Of a stretch of 64,000 nt of DNA, positions 1 through 10,639 are shown one piece after another. Each line of letters starts with the position of its first letter. The stretch's first letter is position 1. Source of the stretch: Pestalotiopsis fici W106-1 (Eukaryota > Ascomycota > Sordariomycetes > Amphisphaeriales > Sporocadaceae); contig NW_006917107.1 in assembly GCF_000516985.1 (NCBI RefSeq), positions 186,001 through 250,000 on the forward strand, read 5' to 3'. The notes below the pieces were generated by a model that saw nothing but the letters and a program-made list of their open reading frames with translations, was not told the DNA's origin and made no database searches. The translations under genes and the position numbers were made by a program.

Positions 1-855
1 TGGTTGGGCCGTTAATGAACTACCTTAGCATCGTATCCGGCTCGTGGAGAACAACAGGGATGGTGCGTGCTGTATATCTATATAGGTACTAGATAGTGTA
101 CAACAAAAATAAGGTACGTCGTCTATACTTGTATGTGATTTAAAATGCATAATAGACCGTCAACTAATGACGTACCACGTTGGAGCCTCCCAAACTTGTT
201 GACCCACGCTACAGCTCAATTCCAAGTCACTTTTTTTTTTTTAAAGTCCTATCATGACCACGGTCCGTACCTAGGTTTGTTGGTATCGAAATGTGCACGC
301 ACAAACACATTGCGTACCATGTTATACGCAAAGGCATGTCACAAGCCAGTCCTATTTCTGTCTCAATCAACACAATGGATTGGGCATCCAACTAGGTGAC
401 TATCATCAGGCACTTGGAGCGTTTCGCTGATTGCAGCAATCGACATTTTGATGAATCGTGTTTTCAACAGCCTTGGCTCAAACTCAGTATCTACCGAAGC
501 CCTGATCAAGCACCATTGGGACTGCCAACAAGATTGAAACCCCCAAGTACGCAATGTATACCCCAGCATAATCAATTTAAGCTTAATGGGTGTCCACAGG
601 CCCAACACCTCGTCCTCCATGCCCCTGCTGCTTCACGAGGCACTATTATGACTCACAACGCTTGAGTAATATTAAATCGCAACACACTGGAGCATTTGAC
701 ATTGTCTCGCCAGAGGTAAAAAGTAACGTCATTCATTACTGCTCCGTCTCAGTTGTGTGCGGTCATGCTTTCCCGCATGGCAATCAAGCCGTACATGTAC
801 GAGAAGACTAGAAGTACTGGTCAGCGTACAATTCGAGACATTGTTGAGTTTGGGG
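1..855. other. gene-free left edge
   Basis: No open frame here has a supported start, splice pattern or recognisable family. The stretch is AT-rich and includes a run of 12 T at 231-242. It lies downstream of the minus-strand gene that ends at 856, so its right part is probably that gene's 3' UTR and terminator region. Confidence 0.6.
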
Positions 856-1981
856 CTACCTACTTCCGGGCGTTGAAGTGACAAATGCCAGGCACGCAGC
901 AACAGTAGCCTCCGGCGCGTTGCCCATCTTGGCGGGATCCAAGAAGAAGAGACCCGAGTGGCCAGTGAGGAGCCTACCGAACCCAGCCCAAGCAAGATAC
1001 GCACCACTGGCGAGTACAACACCTGCGACGTGTCCAGCAACAGGCTGCCAATTCGTGCATCAGAGAATGAAGACTGCAGAAGATTCCAAGTAACTCACAG
1101 TCTGGCGCCTGATGCTATTGAAGAACAAAACCTCCGCAAGTGCAATGATGGAGGTGACCGACCAGACATTGATGATGCTGAAAGCCTTGATTGCGCCTTC
1201 TTCGAAAAGCCCCTTGTCTGCATCGCATATCAGCACAAAATCATCGCCTTGTTCAGAAACATTCGCGACACTGCTTACCCGGGTCGAAAGCCAGTGTTGT
1301 CTGATTCTGTGGGGGTTCCTGAGGTCGTGAAAAGGCCGGTGCCGCGAAGCCACCATTTCCAGTCGGTACAAGCACAGCCCAGTACATGATGGTGTTGGTA
1401 AAAGTAAAGACATGAGTAACTGTATAGAACAAGCTGAAGAAGAACCGTCTTCGGGAACTTTCGACACGGCTAGGAGGGGAGATCGACGTGATGATCTTGT
1501 TGCGGAGTCGTGGCCAACGACCCTCGGGTGTCTCATCGTGGGCCGGCTCGGGGACGAGAAGGTGCATAATCGTCCATATCTGTTCAACGGCGTCAGCCTT
1601 CATGAACCAGCGCCCCGGACTGCATAATCCCTAAGGACTCACGGTGACTTGAACATTGTATGCGAGAAGCATGGCAAATGTGACGGTGGAGAACTGGAAG
1701 GGAATGCGCCAGTTCGTATGGGTGTCCTTCATTTCCAGCTTGTACTTGATGGAGACACCGGCCACTGCATTGAGATATGCAGTGATGGCTAGACGGACAA
1801 TCGTAAGGATCTTGGGGTTGACCATACGCCATGACGAATGGCAAGCTCGCAAATAGATGTTCTGTGAACGTTAGCAGAGACCAGTGAACATCATTTGCTG
1901 CATGTATTGCAGCTCGTCACATACATGACTGTCGATTTGGGAAGTCACAGGGCGAGGCATCAATGGCGTTGTCTCCGACAT
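856..1981 (-). CDS. FAR-17a/AIG1-like integral membrane protein
   Basis: Five exons join in frame to 294 aa: 1981-1925, 1861-1643, 1579-1279, 1217-1099 and 1044-856. All introns are GT-AG. The second intron (1642-1580, 63 nt) must be removed because it carries an in-frame TAG; removing it joins a smooth membrane-protein sequence. Hydrophobic segments lie near residues 38-58, 72-88, 138-163, 204-225 and 233-255. A charged cytosolic loop around 100-137 contains ETPEGRW and SPPSR, followed by RRRFFFSLFYT. The C-terminal part has the pattern FNSIRRQTPV...GHSGLFFLDPAKMG, which resembles fungal members of the FAR-17a/AIG1-like family from memory. Animal AIG1/ADTRP hydrolyse fatty-acid esters of hydroxy fatty acids. 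The family's catalytic His is not obvious here, so enzymatic activity should not be assumed. The likely location is the ER or plasma membrane. The family call is moderate; the gene structure is firm. Confidence 0.68.
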
Positions 1982-2709
1982 GCTTGCGAGCGGTACGAGT
2001 CGGACGTTCGAGATTAGCGAGGATTATAGGTTGGCTAGCACTGATTCAAAGCAATGTTTTTTTTTTAGGAGTGTAGGGTTTTGTACAACGCGTAGTTGGA
2101 ACAAAATTGAGGGCTGAAGAGAAGCGTGATGGAAAAGAGCAGACAAAGGCAGAAAGGAAAGAGAGGCAGTTGGAGGGTGGTGAAAGATCAGGTGCACAGG
2201 TCGCCCGGTCAAAATGCCACTGGTAGAAAGACGTCTTCTGTAGACGAACTGGATTTAAGGCAGGAGCAGCCACGATATCACCAGCTAGCACTTCGTGAAA
2301 CTCATGACGACAGGACGATTGTAGAACGTGCCTTCATTGAATGACCAGGACCGGCCTGCCTCCGTTTCCTTCCTCATCTACGACTTATCGGACCTCTTTC
2401 CGTTCTGGCATTGGGAATAAGGAGTGGCGTATGATAGCTCTGTATTCAATGTGCGTTCACCTAGATGTCGGATACCAGATGACGAAGTCGGAATCAGGCC
2501 GCCCCAGTACTGTTGGTACTGTCCCAGTCGAGCACCAGCATGAAGATTCGTCATTATCATGATCATCACGAAAGGCCAACCACCTGTGTCACCGGTTTTC
2601 TGGTCGCCCGTTGCTGATCCATGGAATTGAACGTCGGGGGATATCGATTATCATGATCTCTTCTCAATTTTTACAAGCCGCGGCGCCCTCGACTAGCTAT
2701 GGCTTTCTA
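1982..2709. other. intergenic: upstream of the FAR-17a-like gene, downstream of sec11
   Basis: About 730 bp with no supported gene. It includes a run of 10 T at 2057-2066 close to the start of the membrane-protein gene. The stretch should contain that gene's promoter and the sec11 3' UTR. I see no clear TATA box. Confidence 0.5.
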
Positions 2710-3329
2710 TTATTCCCGTTGTAATACAACTAGCAATCCCATTATACCCAGCATAACCGTCTTCAACCACGGGTGTTCACTGAGCATGATCGTCACGTAG
2801 CCCACAAACGGAATGTAAGCAAATACGCTGCCAATGATGTCTTTTCGCTCCAGGTAATCTTGTCCCAAGGCGTACAGTTCGGTGTCGTCGGCTGCGTTGT
2901 TGTCGCCTTTGGTGAGAAGCTTCGCGTGCTCGCCTGTCCCAAACTTGCGAACGATTCGGTGGACAATCGGAATATCCTTGTCCTTGACATTGTATACAAC
3001 AACTTCGCCTACGTCTGTCTCGGCAACAAGGTTCCGATTCCAGAGGAACAGCAGATCGCCTCGCTGGAAAGCTGGCTCCATAGACCCCGAAAGAACGACG
3101 ACTATGGGACTGGGAGAGTCGGAGACGATAGAGAGACCTTTCCACATCTGTGAAAGACATGAGTCATTCATGTCAGCAAGTTACCACCGAGCAAGTATTT
3201 TTTTTTTTCTCTCTTTTCGCTCAGAAAGCGCGTCCGCGACCGACATACCATGAACGCTGTCGAGAGAATGAGGCCAAAGTTGAGCAGCTGGGCGGCCATC
3301 TGCCGGGGGTTTTGGAGACCTGACACCAT
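2710..3329 (-). CDS. sec11: signal peptidase complex catalytic subunit Sec11
   Basis: Two exons (3329-3249 and 3147-2710) separated by a GTATGT...CAG intron give 172 aa, close to the usual fungal Sec11 length. This type I signal peptidase of the ER membrane cleaves signal peptides from translocating secretory proteins. The first exon supplies the N-terminal membrane anchor (about residues 14-32). The catalytic Ser is Ser49 in SGSMEP, the catalytic His is His90 in IVHRI, and the conserved acidic residues are Asp109 (TKGDNN) and Asp115. A second hydrophobic segment lies at the C-terminus ([12 protein letters not shown]). The start was chosen because translation from 3329 gives the N-terminus typical of the family ([20 protein letters not shown]). 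All key residues are present, so the gene looks functional. The genes on both sides are on the same strand but too far away to be co-transcribed. Confidence 0.96.
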
Positions 3330-3960
3330 TTTCGCTGGTGAATCGGTTGGCTGATTGGTTATTTGGTCGTTCGTGACAGAGAAGGGAAGGATGTTTCTCC
3401 GTTTTCAGGGAGTCCAAGAAGAGATGTTTGCGCAGGGAACGCTGGTGGACAGCCCAGAATTTGGACAAAAACACTGGTCGACCGCGACAAGCTGACAGCT
3501 GTTTCTTGGAGGTGAGGTTAGGTGTCCTCAAAGCTCCGGGGTTCAATGCTTGACAATTTAGCTTGTACGGAGCTTTAGTTTAATGTAGCGGCCAGGGGTT
3601 ACCTAATGTATTGGTCGGTATTAAGGTAGTGCAGATGCACACTGCAGCCATCAAGGTGGGGCCAAGGTGCTTATGGGCACCAACTTCTGGTAGCAACCAT
3701 TGATATAAGTCGAGGGGTAACATGCAACGGCCATTTCAACATCTGTGTCTTAGCAGAAAATATTGCTACAACTAAAGTCTCCTTAGGTTGAAAAGGGGTG
3801 ATAAATCATAATGCCACGAATGAACTCAATAAGAGCCTCACCGAGATTCTGTAGCTAACAATTAATCTACCAAGGAAGCCCGGCTCTGCCTGTACAGAGT
3901 ACTTATGACATTCTGCATAGTGAAGGCAGAATTCGTGAATATCAGACTCATAGTAAGCCA
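3330..3960. other. intergenic: sec11 promoter and cwf19 3' region
   Basis: About 630 bp with no supported gene. It must hold the sec11 promoter on the side next to 3330 and the cwf19 terminator near 3960. No TATA box or repeat stands out. Confidence 0.5.
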
Positions 3961-6099
3961 TCAACTGTCCGATAGGACTCGAGTCCAGTCAAACTTGTTC
4001 CAGCGCTTCTTGAAGGTATCTGCCCTGATATCATCCTTGCGCCAACGACCCTGTTTCTTAATCACGTCTGGCATGACATCCAGCATCCCGCCCAGGATCT
4101 CGCGTGCAAAGAGATCACCTTTGGGCCAGCGATTTGCATCTTCCACCACGTGGCCTAGGCCACCATCCAGCGTAAACCACGCATGGAAGTACGGCATTTC
4201 CTTGGCAATGGATCGTCGGAATGCTAATTTGCCCAATCCATTTCTTGCCTTGGCTCCTGTGTCAATGATTTTTTTGTGTTGGGACCATTCCTCATCAGCC
4301 GAAAGCATGGCCTCCCTGAAAAATGCTGGCGCCGTATCACCCTGTTCGTACGGGATAGGGACAGCTTGCATGGCGGCGTGCATATGTCGATGAGGTGCAG
4401 CAGCATTCTCGTAGAAAACAACCTCACGGCCTTGGTCATGGTACATGCGCGTCAGGCATTTCATGAAGTTGCGAATCTCCTCCCACTCATCATCATCGCA
4501 CTCTAGCAGATTGGTGCGATGTTGGATGGGAACGATCACTGCGCCTCCCTCAGCTAGTTCTGGCTCTGTGGGCAACGTGAGATAGACACGGGTCGCCAGA
4601 GAGATCATGGGCGCAACCGGTGGCTGGTTTCTGTCTTCGTGATGGCACAACTGGCATCTGTCAAGGATGCTATTGATCTTCTGGTACTCATTAACCGCGG
4701 TATTTCGGAGGTTGATCTCTGATTTTTGGATGCGCTTGGCGAGTTTTTCGGCATTCTCGTCCATATAGTCGAGGTCGTTATCGAATTTACCATCTTTGGC
4801 GATACGCTCAGCAAGCCGAAGACCCTCGCCTCCACGTTGATTGCGAGTTCGGCGCTCTTCTCGTACCATATCCTCAATGGTCATCTCGTCGTTCTCTTGC
4901 ATGTGGCCCCTTTCGCGGCCTCGCTTGGTCTCTACTGCCTTGGCCTCGTTTCTCGTGCCAGCCAACATGCGATTGTCCATGACGCCAAGGACAACATCAC
5001 CGGAACCGTGGGCGGCAAAGGCGGCGGCAGCCTCATTGTACTCCGTCTCGAGCCTGGCGGCGTCTGGTGCTTTCCTCAATTTCGCCTTCATCATCTGTGC
5101 GCGCAACTTGTTGAGTCCGGTCTGGTCGACCGTCGTGGTAGCTGGTCTGGTGGCATCATCGGGAACGACGGTACCTTGCTCAAGATTTCCCTGCTCCATT
5201 CGTGATAGTTGTCTGGATTCGTGAACACCCGCATCCAGCTTTCGTTCTTGAAATAACTCCCCACTAGGTTTTCCCTTACCCACGTAACCTTCGCCGTATG
5301 TTTTGCGACGGTCTAGCTCTATTTTTTCTTCTCGAGCGTCGTCAAAATCTCGTAGACTACCAAATCTCTCCACTGCCACTTCATCCACAGACCGGCCAGA
5401 TTTCTCTGCCGTATTATACACGGCCTTGAGTTTTGTCATTCGCCATTGACTGCCATCATCTCCGAATGTATAGCTCACGTTGTGCTGTGCAGGTCGGTCT
5501 AGCTCGTCCAAATGTTTTCCTTCATTGAGGTGCTGCAACTCGGTCGCATTGATCTCTCTAGAGTGGACGGCACGCACAGGTTCTCTCGATGGCGGAGGGG
5601 TCTTTTCCCGCTTCGCTCCTCGCTGCGTGTAGTCAACACCAAGCGCCGATGGGTCTGTCATCCAATCATCACGAGCTAGTTTCTCAGGATTTGCGCTGGC
5701 GACGGAGATCTCCTCGTCGGGCAGAGGAAGGTCCGCTTTTGGATCAGACCCCTTTACGTAGTCCCACTGTCGAGGCGATCGTACGCCATCCTCCCGGTGG
5801 CGACGCTTGTCGTCTCGGTTAGGACGGTGTTGCCTATCATCTTCCCTTGCGTCTTCACCATCGTCCCTAGAATGCCTTGATCGCTTGTGGCGATGATGGT
5901 CCTCATTCCGCCCCTGATCTCGTTCCCTGGAGCGGTGATGTCGGTGCCGATGTCGGTCGTGGTGGTTAGAATGGTCATGTTCGCGGTCGTGGGATCTCTC
6001 CCTGCGATGGCGATGCTTGCGACTCGCGCGTTCTTCAGCTCGCTCTCGTTCTGCCTTTTCTGTCGCCAGTGACTTTTCAAACTCGTCGAGACCGTCCAT
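3961..6099 (-). CDS. cwf19: Cwf19-like splicing/debranching factor
   Basis: This intronless gene encodes 712 aa. The start is the ATG at 6099 (MDGLDEFEKSLA), the usual fungal N-terminus; the open frame extends 11 codons upstream only through a GTG. The first ~115 residues are Arg/His/Asp-rich (RS-like, HRHRHH runs), typical of spliceosomal proteins. A charged helical middle follows. Then come the CwfJ C-terminal domain 1, beginning near residue 480 at LDRCQLCHHEDRN, and domain 2, running to the C-terminus with PYFHAWF and KRWNKFDW. A histidine-rich HIT-like signature, PHRHMHAAMQ, lies near residue 568. In yeast and fission yeast the family associates with late or intron-lariat spliceosomes and helps lariat debranching and turnover. 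Expected location is the nucleus. All conserved blocks are present. Confidence 0.93.
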   Translation of the reverse strand: MDGLDEFEKSLATEKAERERAEERASRKHRHRRERSHDREHDHSNHHDRHRHRHHRSRERDQGRNEDHHRHKRSRHSRDDGEDAREDDRQHRPNRDDKRRHREDGVRSPRQWDYVKGSDPKADLPLPDEEISVASANPEKLARDDWMTDPSALGVDYTQRGAKREKTPPPSREPVRAVHSREINATELQHLNEGKHLDELDRPAQHNVSYTFGDDGSQWRMTKLKAVYNTAEKSGRSVDEVAVERFGSLRDFDDAREEKIELDRRKTYGEGYVGKGKPSGELFQERKLDAGVHESRQLSRMEQGNLEQGTVVPDDATRPATTTVDQTGLNKLRAQMMKAKLRKAPDAARLETEYNEAAAAFAAHGSGDVVLGVMDNRMLAGTRNEAKAVETKRGRERGHMQENDEMTIEDMVREERRTRNQRGGEGLRLAERIAKDGKFDNDLDYMDENAEKLAKRIQKSEINLRNTAVNEYQKINSILDRCQLCHHEDRNQPPVAPMISLATRVYLTLPTEPELAEGGAVIVPIQHRTNLLECDDDEWEEIRNFMKCLTRMYHDQGREVVFYENAAAPHRHMHAAMQAVPIPYEQGDTAPAFFREAMLSADEEWSQHKKIIDTGAKARNGLGKLAFRRSIAKEMPYFHAWFTLDGGLGHVVEDANRWPKGDLFAREILGGMLDVMPDVIKKQGRWRKDDIRADTFKKRWNKFDWTRVLSDS

Positions 6100-7289
6100 A
6101 TTGGAATTGATGATTCGCTGGATGTCGGGCACGCAGCCTACTATGTCAGCGATAGATGAAGTGCAAGTTGGATATTGTTATCAGAGATTAAAGCTCCAAC
6201 TTGGGTAGGCAATGAAGGAAAACATTGCAGCTATGACGGAATTTGAGATGCGACTTTCGCGCACTAATATCGGCACCTACCTGCTGGCTGGGGACAAGCT
6301 CCAAGGGACATGGTGTAGCGTCTTAACTCCCTGTCGTACGTAGGTCGCTGATAGCGCTAACAAAATGATACCCGCCCGTAAAACTGAATGTGTCTACATT
6401 ACAGAGTACAGAGTAAAATAATGCTTTATTGTACCAGCGTGTAAGGTGCGCATATTGATGCTACAGAATTTTCAACCCCCGACTACATCGTGTACTATTC
6501 AGACACAACATCTTCTCAGACTACATTACTTTTCTCAACGTTTTCATTCGCGCATCTGAGAATCATCGGCTGCCATCCAGCTATAAAATCTGAAACTTCT
6601 ACTATTCCATCTTGCATTTTATAGTCATATCTCTCGAGCCAGCTGCAACTTTGGACATGTTTTGGAACGCAATTGGATAAAAGAAATAAAAATAAAAAAG
6701 AACAAATCGTGGCCGACCCAGGTATTCGAACCTCGAACCTCGACCACCTCTTTCTCAGCAGGCAGGCGGGGGACTTCAGACACCCAGCTAGCCAGCTAAC
6801 TTTTGCTGCCGCCTTCACTGTCAGCGTGTAAAAATCCGTTTGGCAACAACCCAAATTCAACAAAGTTCCCCCACCCTGCCCACTGGACCATCAAACCTGC
6901 AAATCGATTCTCCTCCCTCCGGACTCGCCCTTCCCCACCATCACATTTCCCATCCATTTTTGCAACTCACCCAACACCACCGACCGACCATCATAGCCAG
7001 CCAATACCAACCGCTCGCACGCCTTACTTTCTATGGTATCTCAGGTGCCATACCATCACTTATACGCGCGCTGGTGCATTGAAACCATTTTTGCGAACCC
7101 ATTCAGAGCAGACGCCTTGCGAACGTTGTGGACAATTGTCAAAGTACCGCCGTTGCTTAACGGTGGCTCTTCTTTTTTTTCTCTTGCTCCATATCGCTCG
7201 TGTCGCATCAGACGATCATTGACTGCACTGTGCCCACCCACAAATCTGGCTGCCGGCGACAGGCATCATCTGTCCTACCGTAGGCAGCC
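6100..7289. other. intergenic between cwf19 and brf1
   Basis: This 1.2-kb spacer lies between divergently transcribed genes. It contains the tRNA-like element at 6709-6799. The brf1 side (6840-7280) is C-rich with many CCA/CACC runs and a TTCTTTTTTTTCTC tract at about 7168-7181, typical of fungal promoters and leaders. Short open frames here start without context and look non-coding. Confidence 0.55.
6709..6799 (-). ncRNA. degenerate tRNA-like element (Pol III B-box relic)
   Basis: Read on the minus strand, the segment contains GGTTCGAATACC (6732-6721), which is the Pol III B-box/T-loop consensus with one extra base. Upstream is TGGCTAGCTGG, an imperfect A-box. Downstream is a T-rich run including TTTTTT (6699-6694), suitable as a Pol III terminator. 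The T-stem can form with one mismatch and an 8-nt loop. I could not find a 5' acceptor strand to pair with the GTCGGCC that would form the 3' side. It is therefore probably a decayed tRNA or tRNA-derived element; an intron-bearing tRNA is the alternative. Confidence 0.3.
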
Positions 7290-9596
7290 ATGTCATCCTT
7301 TTTCAAACCCAACAAGACTCGCAAGGCTGGCTTTTCCATCAAACCAAAGGGAGCCGCAAGCAATCGTCTGCGAGATGCTGTTCAGCGTCTCGACCGGCAG
7401 ATGAGCGTGACTGGCTCCCCAGCACCTGAGGGCCCCACTGTGTCTGCCACAGCTTCCAACGTCGTGCCTCCCAGTCGCCGCACATGTCCCAATCCACAGT
7501 GTGCAAATCCTTCTGCCCCCGTGGATGAGGGTTACTGTACTGGTTGTGGTCGCCAAGTCGAGACTTTGGAGATTGTCAACGAAATCCAGTTTGGCGAAAA
7601 TGCTGCTGGAGCCGCCGTCCTTCAGGGAAGTTACATGGGCGCAGATCAAGCTGCTGCTCGTCTAGGAGGACCAGGCATGCGTCGCATAGGAGGTGTGATT
7701 GGCGACTCCCGTGAACGAGTCATTCGAGAGGCAAGGAACATGATGGCGCAATATGCAAATCAGCTGAAATTGTCCGACACTGTCATCAACGAAGGCATTC
7801 AGATTTTCAAACTGGCGCTCAGTATGAACTGGATACAAGGTCGCGGCATGATCAAGGTTGTCCCTGTTTGTCTCTATGCCGCCTGTCGAAGACAAGATAG
7901 ATGTCGCGTTATGCTCATCGATTTCGCCGATTTAGTCAAGGTCAATGTTTACGAGCTCGGCCATGTTTTCAAAGGTCTCAACGATATTTATGACTTTAGC
8001 CACAACAAGATCAAGGCCATCATTCCCGAGGATCTCATGTATCGATTTTGCGATAAGCTCGACTTTGGCGACATGACGAGAGATGTTGCCGAGCTTGCAG
8101 CACGTTTCTGTCAACGTATGGGCCTCGATTGGATGGTCATGGGACGGCGCCCATCAGGCATCTGTGGTGCTTGCATCTTCTTGGCTGCTCAGGTGTGGGG
8201 CTTCCGTCGAACGGTCCGGGAGATTGTCTATGTTGTCAAGGTTACCATGCATACCATTGAGCAGCGACTAGACGAGTTCAAAGTTGTGGAAAGTAGCGAC
8301 TTGACCATCGAGGACTTTCTCAAACAAGAGCTTTTGGAGTCGCGGCACGACCCGCCCTCATTCTACCGTACACAAGCTGAGTACATTCAGAAGATGGAGC
8401 AGCGCCAGAAAGAGAGCGGACGGAATAAGAGGAAGCGAGCCACTGATGATATCGACGAGGATGTCGAAGATGAAGCCCATAGTGGCAGTCTCCCAAGCAA
8501 CTTGCCACCTCCGCGTCGGTCTGAACAGTCTATGCCACCACCCCCGCTTCCGCCCCCAGACACATCCAAGTTGCCTCAGGTTACACAATTCCTGGAGAGG
8601 TCCAAGGATCCGGAGACAGGGCAAATGATTCTTGAGGCTTTTGATCCTAATAACATACCTGCTCCAGCACCTCGAGTCGCTGCCGCCGAGAAAGATGTTG
8701 CAGAGGGGGTTGATGCCGAGGACCCGACAGGCGAGGAGGCCATCGATCATTTGGCTGAAACTTATACCGATGACACCAATGAGACCGCCCAAGCAAAGCG
8801 TCGCAGAGGCAAGCGGGCACCCGTGGAACCTCTTTTGACCTTTAACGAGGAATGGGAGAACGCGGAAGAAATGCTTGTACAGCAGATCGACGAGGTCATC
8901 AGCGATCCTAGCAGTGATACTCATAGAAAAGCTTTGGCTACTGCTGCTTACCATGCTCGTGTCAAAGCCGCTTGGGCGCGCTCGCAATTGCCCGTGCAAG
9001 AGACCAAGATGGATGAGGTCATTGACCCTTCAGAGTTTGCCGACGACCCCGAAGTCCAGAACTGCATGCTCGGCCCTGAAGAGATCCAGCTCAAAGAACA
9101 GATTTGGCTAAACACGAACAAGGATTGGCTCCGAAAGCAACAGAATAAGCTGTTTGAAAAAGAAATGGAGGCTTTGGGGCCCAAGAAGAAGAAGCGCAAC
9201 CGTCTCAAGAAACCGCGCATTGGCGAAGGTCAGCTTACCCCAGCCAGTACTCCGGGTGAAGCCGCCGTCGCGACTATGAAGAAGTTTACTATGAGTTCAC
9301 GAATCAATCTCGACGCGATTAAGAACCTCTTCTCCGAAACTGGCAAGGGTGGACCGGGCAGTGTTGCACAAAGCAGCCGCGCTGAGAGCGAGGATGGGAG
9401 TGAAGTTGGTGATGCACATGAAAGGCTTCAAGCAAAGACCAAGCAACACACAGCCACTTCTAGCAAAGATGCCAACGCTGATGCAAACGAGGAAGAAGAG
9501 GACGAAGAGGAGGAAGATCAGGAGCCTTACGAGGACGATCAAGGCTACGGAGAAGATTACCAGGAATATGACGAAGGAGAGGAGGAATGGTATTAA
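7290..9596 (+). CDS. brf1: transcription factor IIIB subunit Brf1
   Basis: This intronless gene encodes 768 aa. Brf1 is the TFIIB-related subunit of TFIIIB that recruits RNA polymerase III to tRNA and 5S genes. An N-terminal zinc ribbon has Cys66, Cys71, Cys83 and Cys86 (TCPNPQCANP, GYCTGCGR). Two cyclin-like repeats follow at about residues 140-235 and 240-335; the second contains RRPSGICGACIFLAA. The fungal Brf1 homology block for TBP/Bdp1 contact starts near residue 570 (DEVIDPSEFADDPEVQ, then KEQIWLNTNKDWLRKQQ). The C-terminus is strongly acidic (EEEEDEEEEDQE) and ends in a Tyr/Glu-rich tail. An N-terminal extension of about 60 residues precedes the zinc ribbon, longer than in budding yeast, where the ribbon is at the very start. 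The call is secure. Confidence 0.96.
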   Translation: MSSFFKPNKTRKAGFSIKPKGAASNRLRDAVQRLDRQMSVTGSPAPEGPTVSATASNVVPPSRRTCPNPQCANPSAPVDEGYCTGCGRQVETLEIVNEIQFGENAAGAAVLQGSYMGADQAAARLGGPGMRRIGGVIGDSRERVIREARNMMAQYANQLKLSDTVINEGIQIFKLALSMNWIQGRGMIKVVPVCLYAACRRQDRCRVMLIDFADLVKVNVYELGHVFKGLNDIYDFSHNKIKAIIPEDLMYRFCDKLDFGDMTRDVAELAARFCQRMGLDWMVMGRRPSGICGACIFLAAQVWGFRRTVREIVYVVKVTMHTIEQRLDEFKVVESSDLTIEDFLKQELLESRHDPPSFYRTQAEYIQKMEQRQKESGRNKRKRATDDIDEDVEDEAHSGSLPSNLPPPRRSEQSMPPPPLPPPDTSKLPQVTQFLERSKDPETGQMILEAFDPNNIPAPAPRVAAAEKDVAEGVDAEDPTGEEAIDHLAETYTDDTNETAQAKRRRGKRAPVEPLLTFNEEWENAEEMLVQQIDEVISDPSSDTHRKALATAAYHARVKAAWARSQLPVQETKMDEVIDPSEFADDPEVQNCMLGPEEIQLKEQIWLNTNKDWLRKQQNKLFEKEMEALGPKKKKRNRLKKPRIGEGQLTPASTPGEAAVATMKKFTMSSRINLDAIKNLFSETGKGGPGSVAQSSRAESEDGSEVGDAHERLQAKTKQHTATSSKDANADANEEEEDEEEEDQEPYEDDQGYGEDYQEYDEGEEEWY

Positions 9597-10084
9597 AACT
9601 TTCCGGCGCTTGGCCTCGGAGCGGATTCTTTCGGCTATATTAGATACCCAAGGAGACAGCATAGACTGAATATTCATACACAAGACAAGTATAACATCCA
9701 TACACTTTTGAGACTGTATCCCGTGAACAGCCATGCCAACACAGTCTCGGGTTGATGCCCCAAGAGCATACGATGAGCCAATTTGCCATTGGCCCCACAG
9801 CATGAAGTCTTTGCATGAATACCTAGGAATGCAATATCATATCGCCACTCAGTGTTAACGTAGGTTTACACACTAGCGACCAGCGAGTTGTACGAGGACG
9901 AATAAGTAGATCAAAAAGCAGAAGTTCTTTCCCCCTCCCTAAACCTGAGCTTCAGAGGGTAATCGGTTTCGACTTGTTTTCGACTTTGTCAACGCTTCCC
10001 GACCCGGTAAATATCCTTGAAAGTTCTTATTCTGCATTACTTCACGATCTGATACAAGTTAGCAACGGGATATGTCTTATCTGT
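9597..10084. other. intergenic: brf1 3' region
   Basis: About 490 bp after brf1. I see no gene and no repeat. The right end runs into the DUF4334 pseudogene. Confidence 0.5.
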
Positions 10085-10639
10085 AATCATCTAAAGGTCG
10101 CTTCACTGATGATGCAACCAATAGCGCAAAGCAGAAGTTTTTCCATATATTCAAGGTTGAGGGGCACTTAGACGAGAGCGTCGTTGCGGCTGTATTTGGC
10201 AAGCTCAAGCCTATTATCCCCGAGGTCCTCAGCGGAAATTGGAAGTGTGGCAGGCTTCGATACCGGCCACCCGGTCCACCAGCAGCTGGGCGGCATGCCG
10301 TGGGCAGGTAAGGACTTCCGCGGCGTCGACGGTGTTGATCCAGTCATGGTCATCAAAGACGGAGCCCGGGCCTGGGCCAGCGAAGTTGGTCACGCAAGAG
10401 GGTATTTTTGCTTTGCTGTTGCCCGCACATATGTAATCTAATAAAGAACCATGAAAGAGCTAACGCGCCATCATTGTCCACAGTTGTGTGAGGTCAAGTC
10501 TCGCCTGCCATGGTTTTACGACAATCTACCCAGTATCGACCAATTCCGCCACGTTGACCAGAACTCGGCAATTGAATTCATGGACAACAAAACCTTGAAA
10601 GATGCCAGCACCTACTACTTTTACCTCACCAGAATGTAA
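10085..10639 (+). pseudogene. GXWXG/DUF4334-family pseudogene
   Basis: Three reading frames together recall one GXWXG-DUF4334 protein. The first block (about 10091-10240) ends in PIIPEVLSGNWK, the GXWXG-type segment. The second (about 10242-10397), shifted by one base, has AGFDTGHPVHQQLGGMPWAG, then KDFRGVDGVDPVMV and WASEVGHARG. A plausible intron (GTATTT...CACAG, 10398-10481) follows. The third block (10482-10639) reads CEVKS...FYDNLPSIDQFRHVDQ, then FMDNKTLKDASTYYFYLTRM and a stop. The shift after GNWK is a +1 indel with no splice sites to explain it. About 12 nt expected between VKS and FYDN appear to be missing. No ATG is in frame with the first block. These are small fungal/bacterial proteins of unknown function. 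The family match is from memory of the motif order and has not been searched. Confidence 0.65.

Noticed and set aside
8358..8999. 213-codon frame on the minus strand inside brf1
   Set aside because: It is antisense to a well-supported coding region; its length follows from brf1 codon composition and it has no family features.
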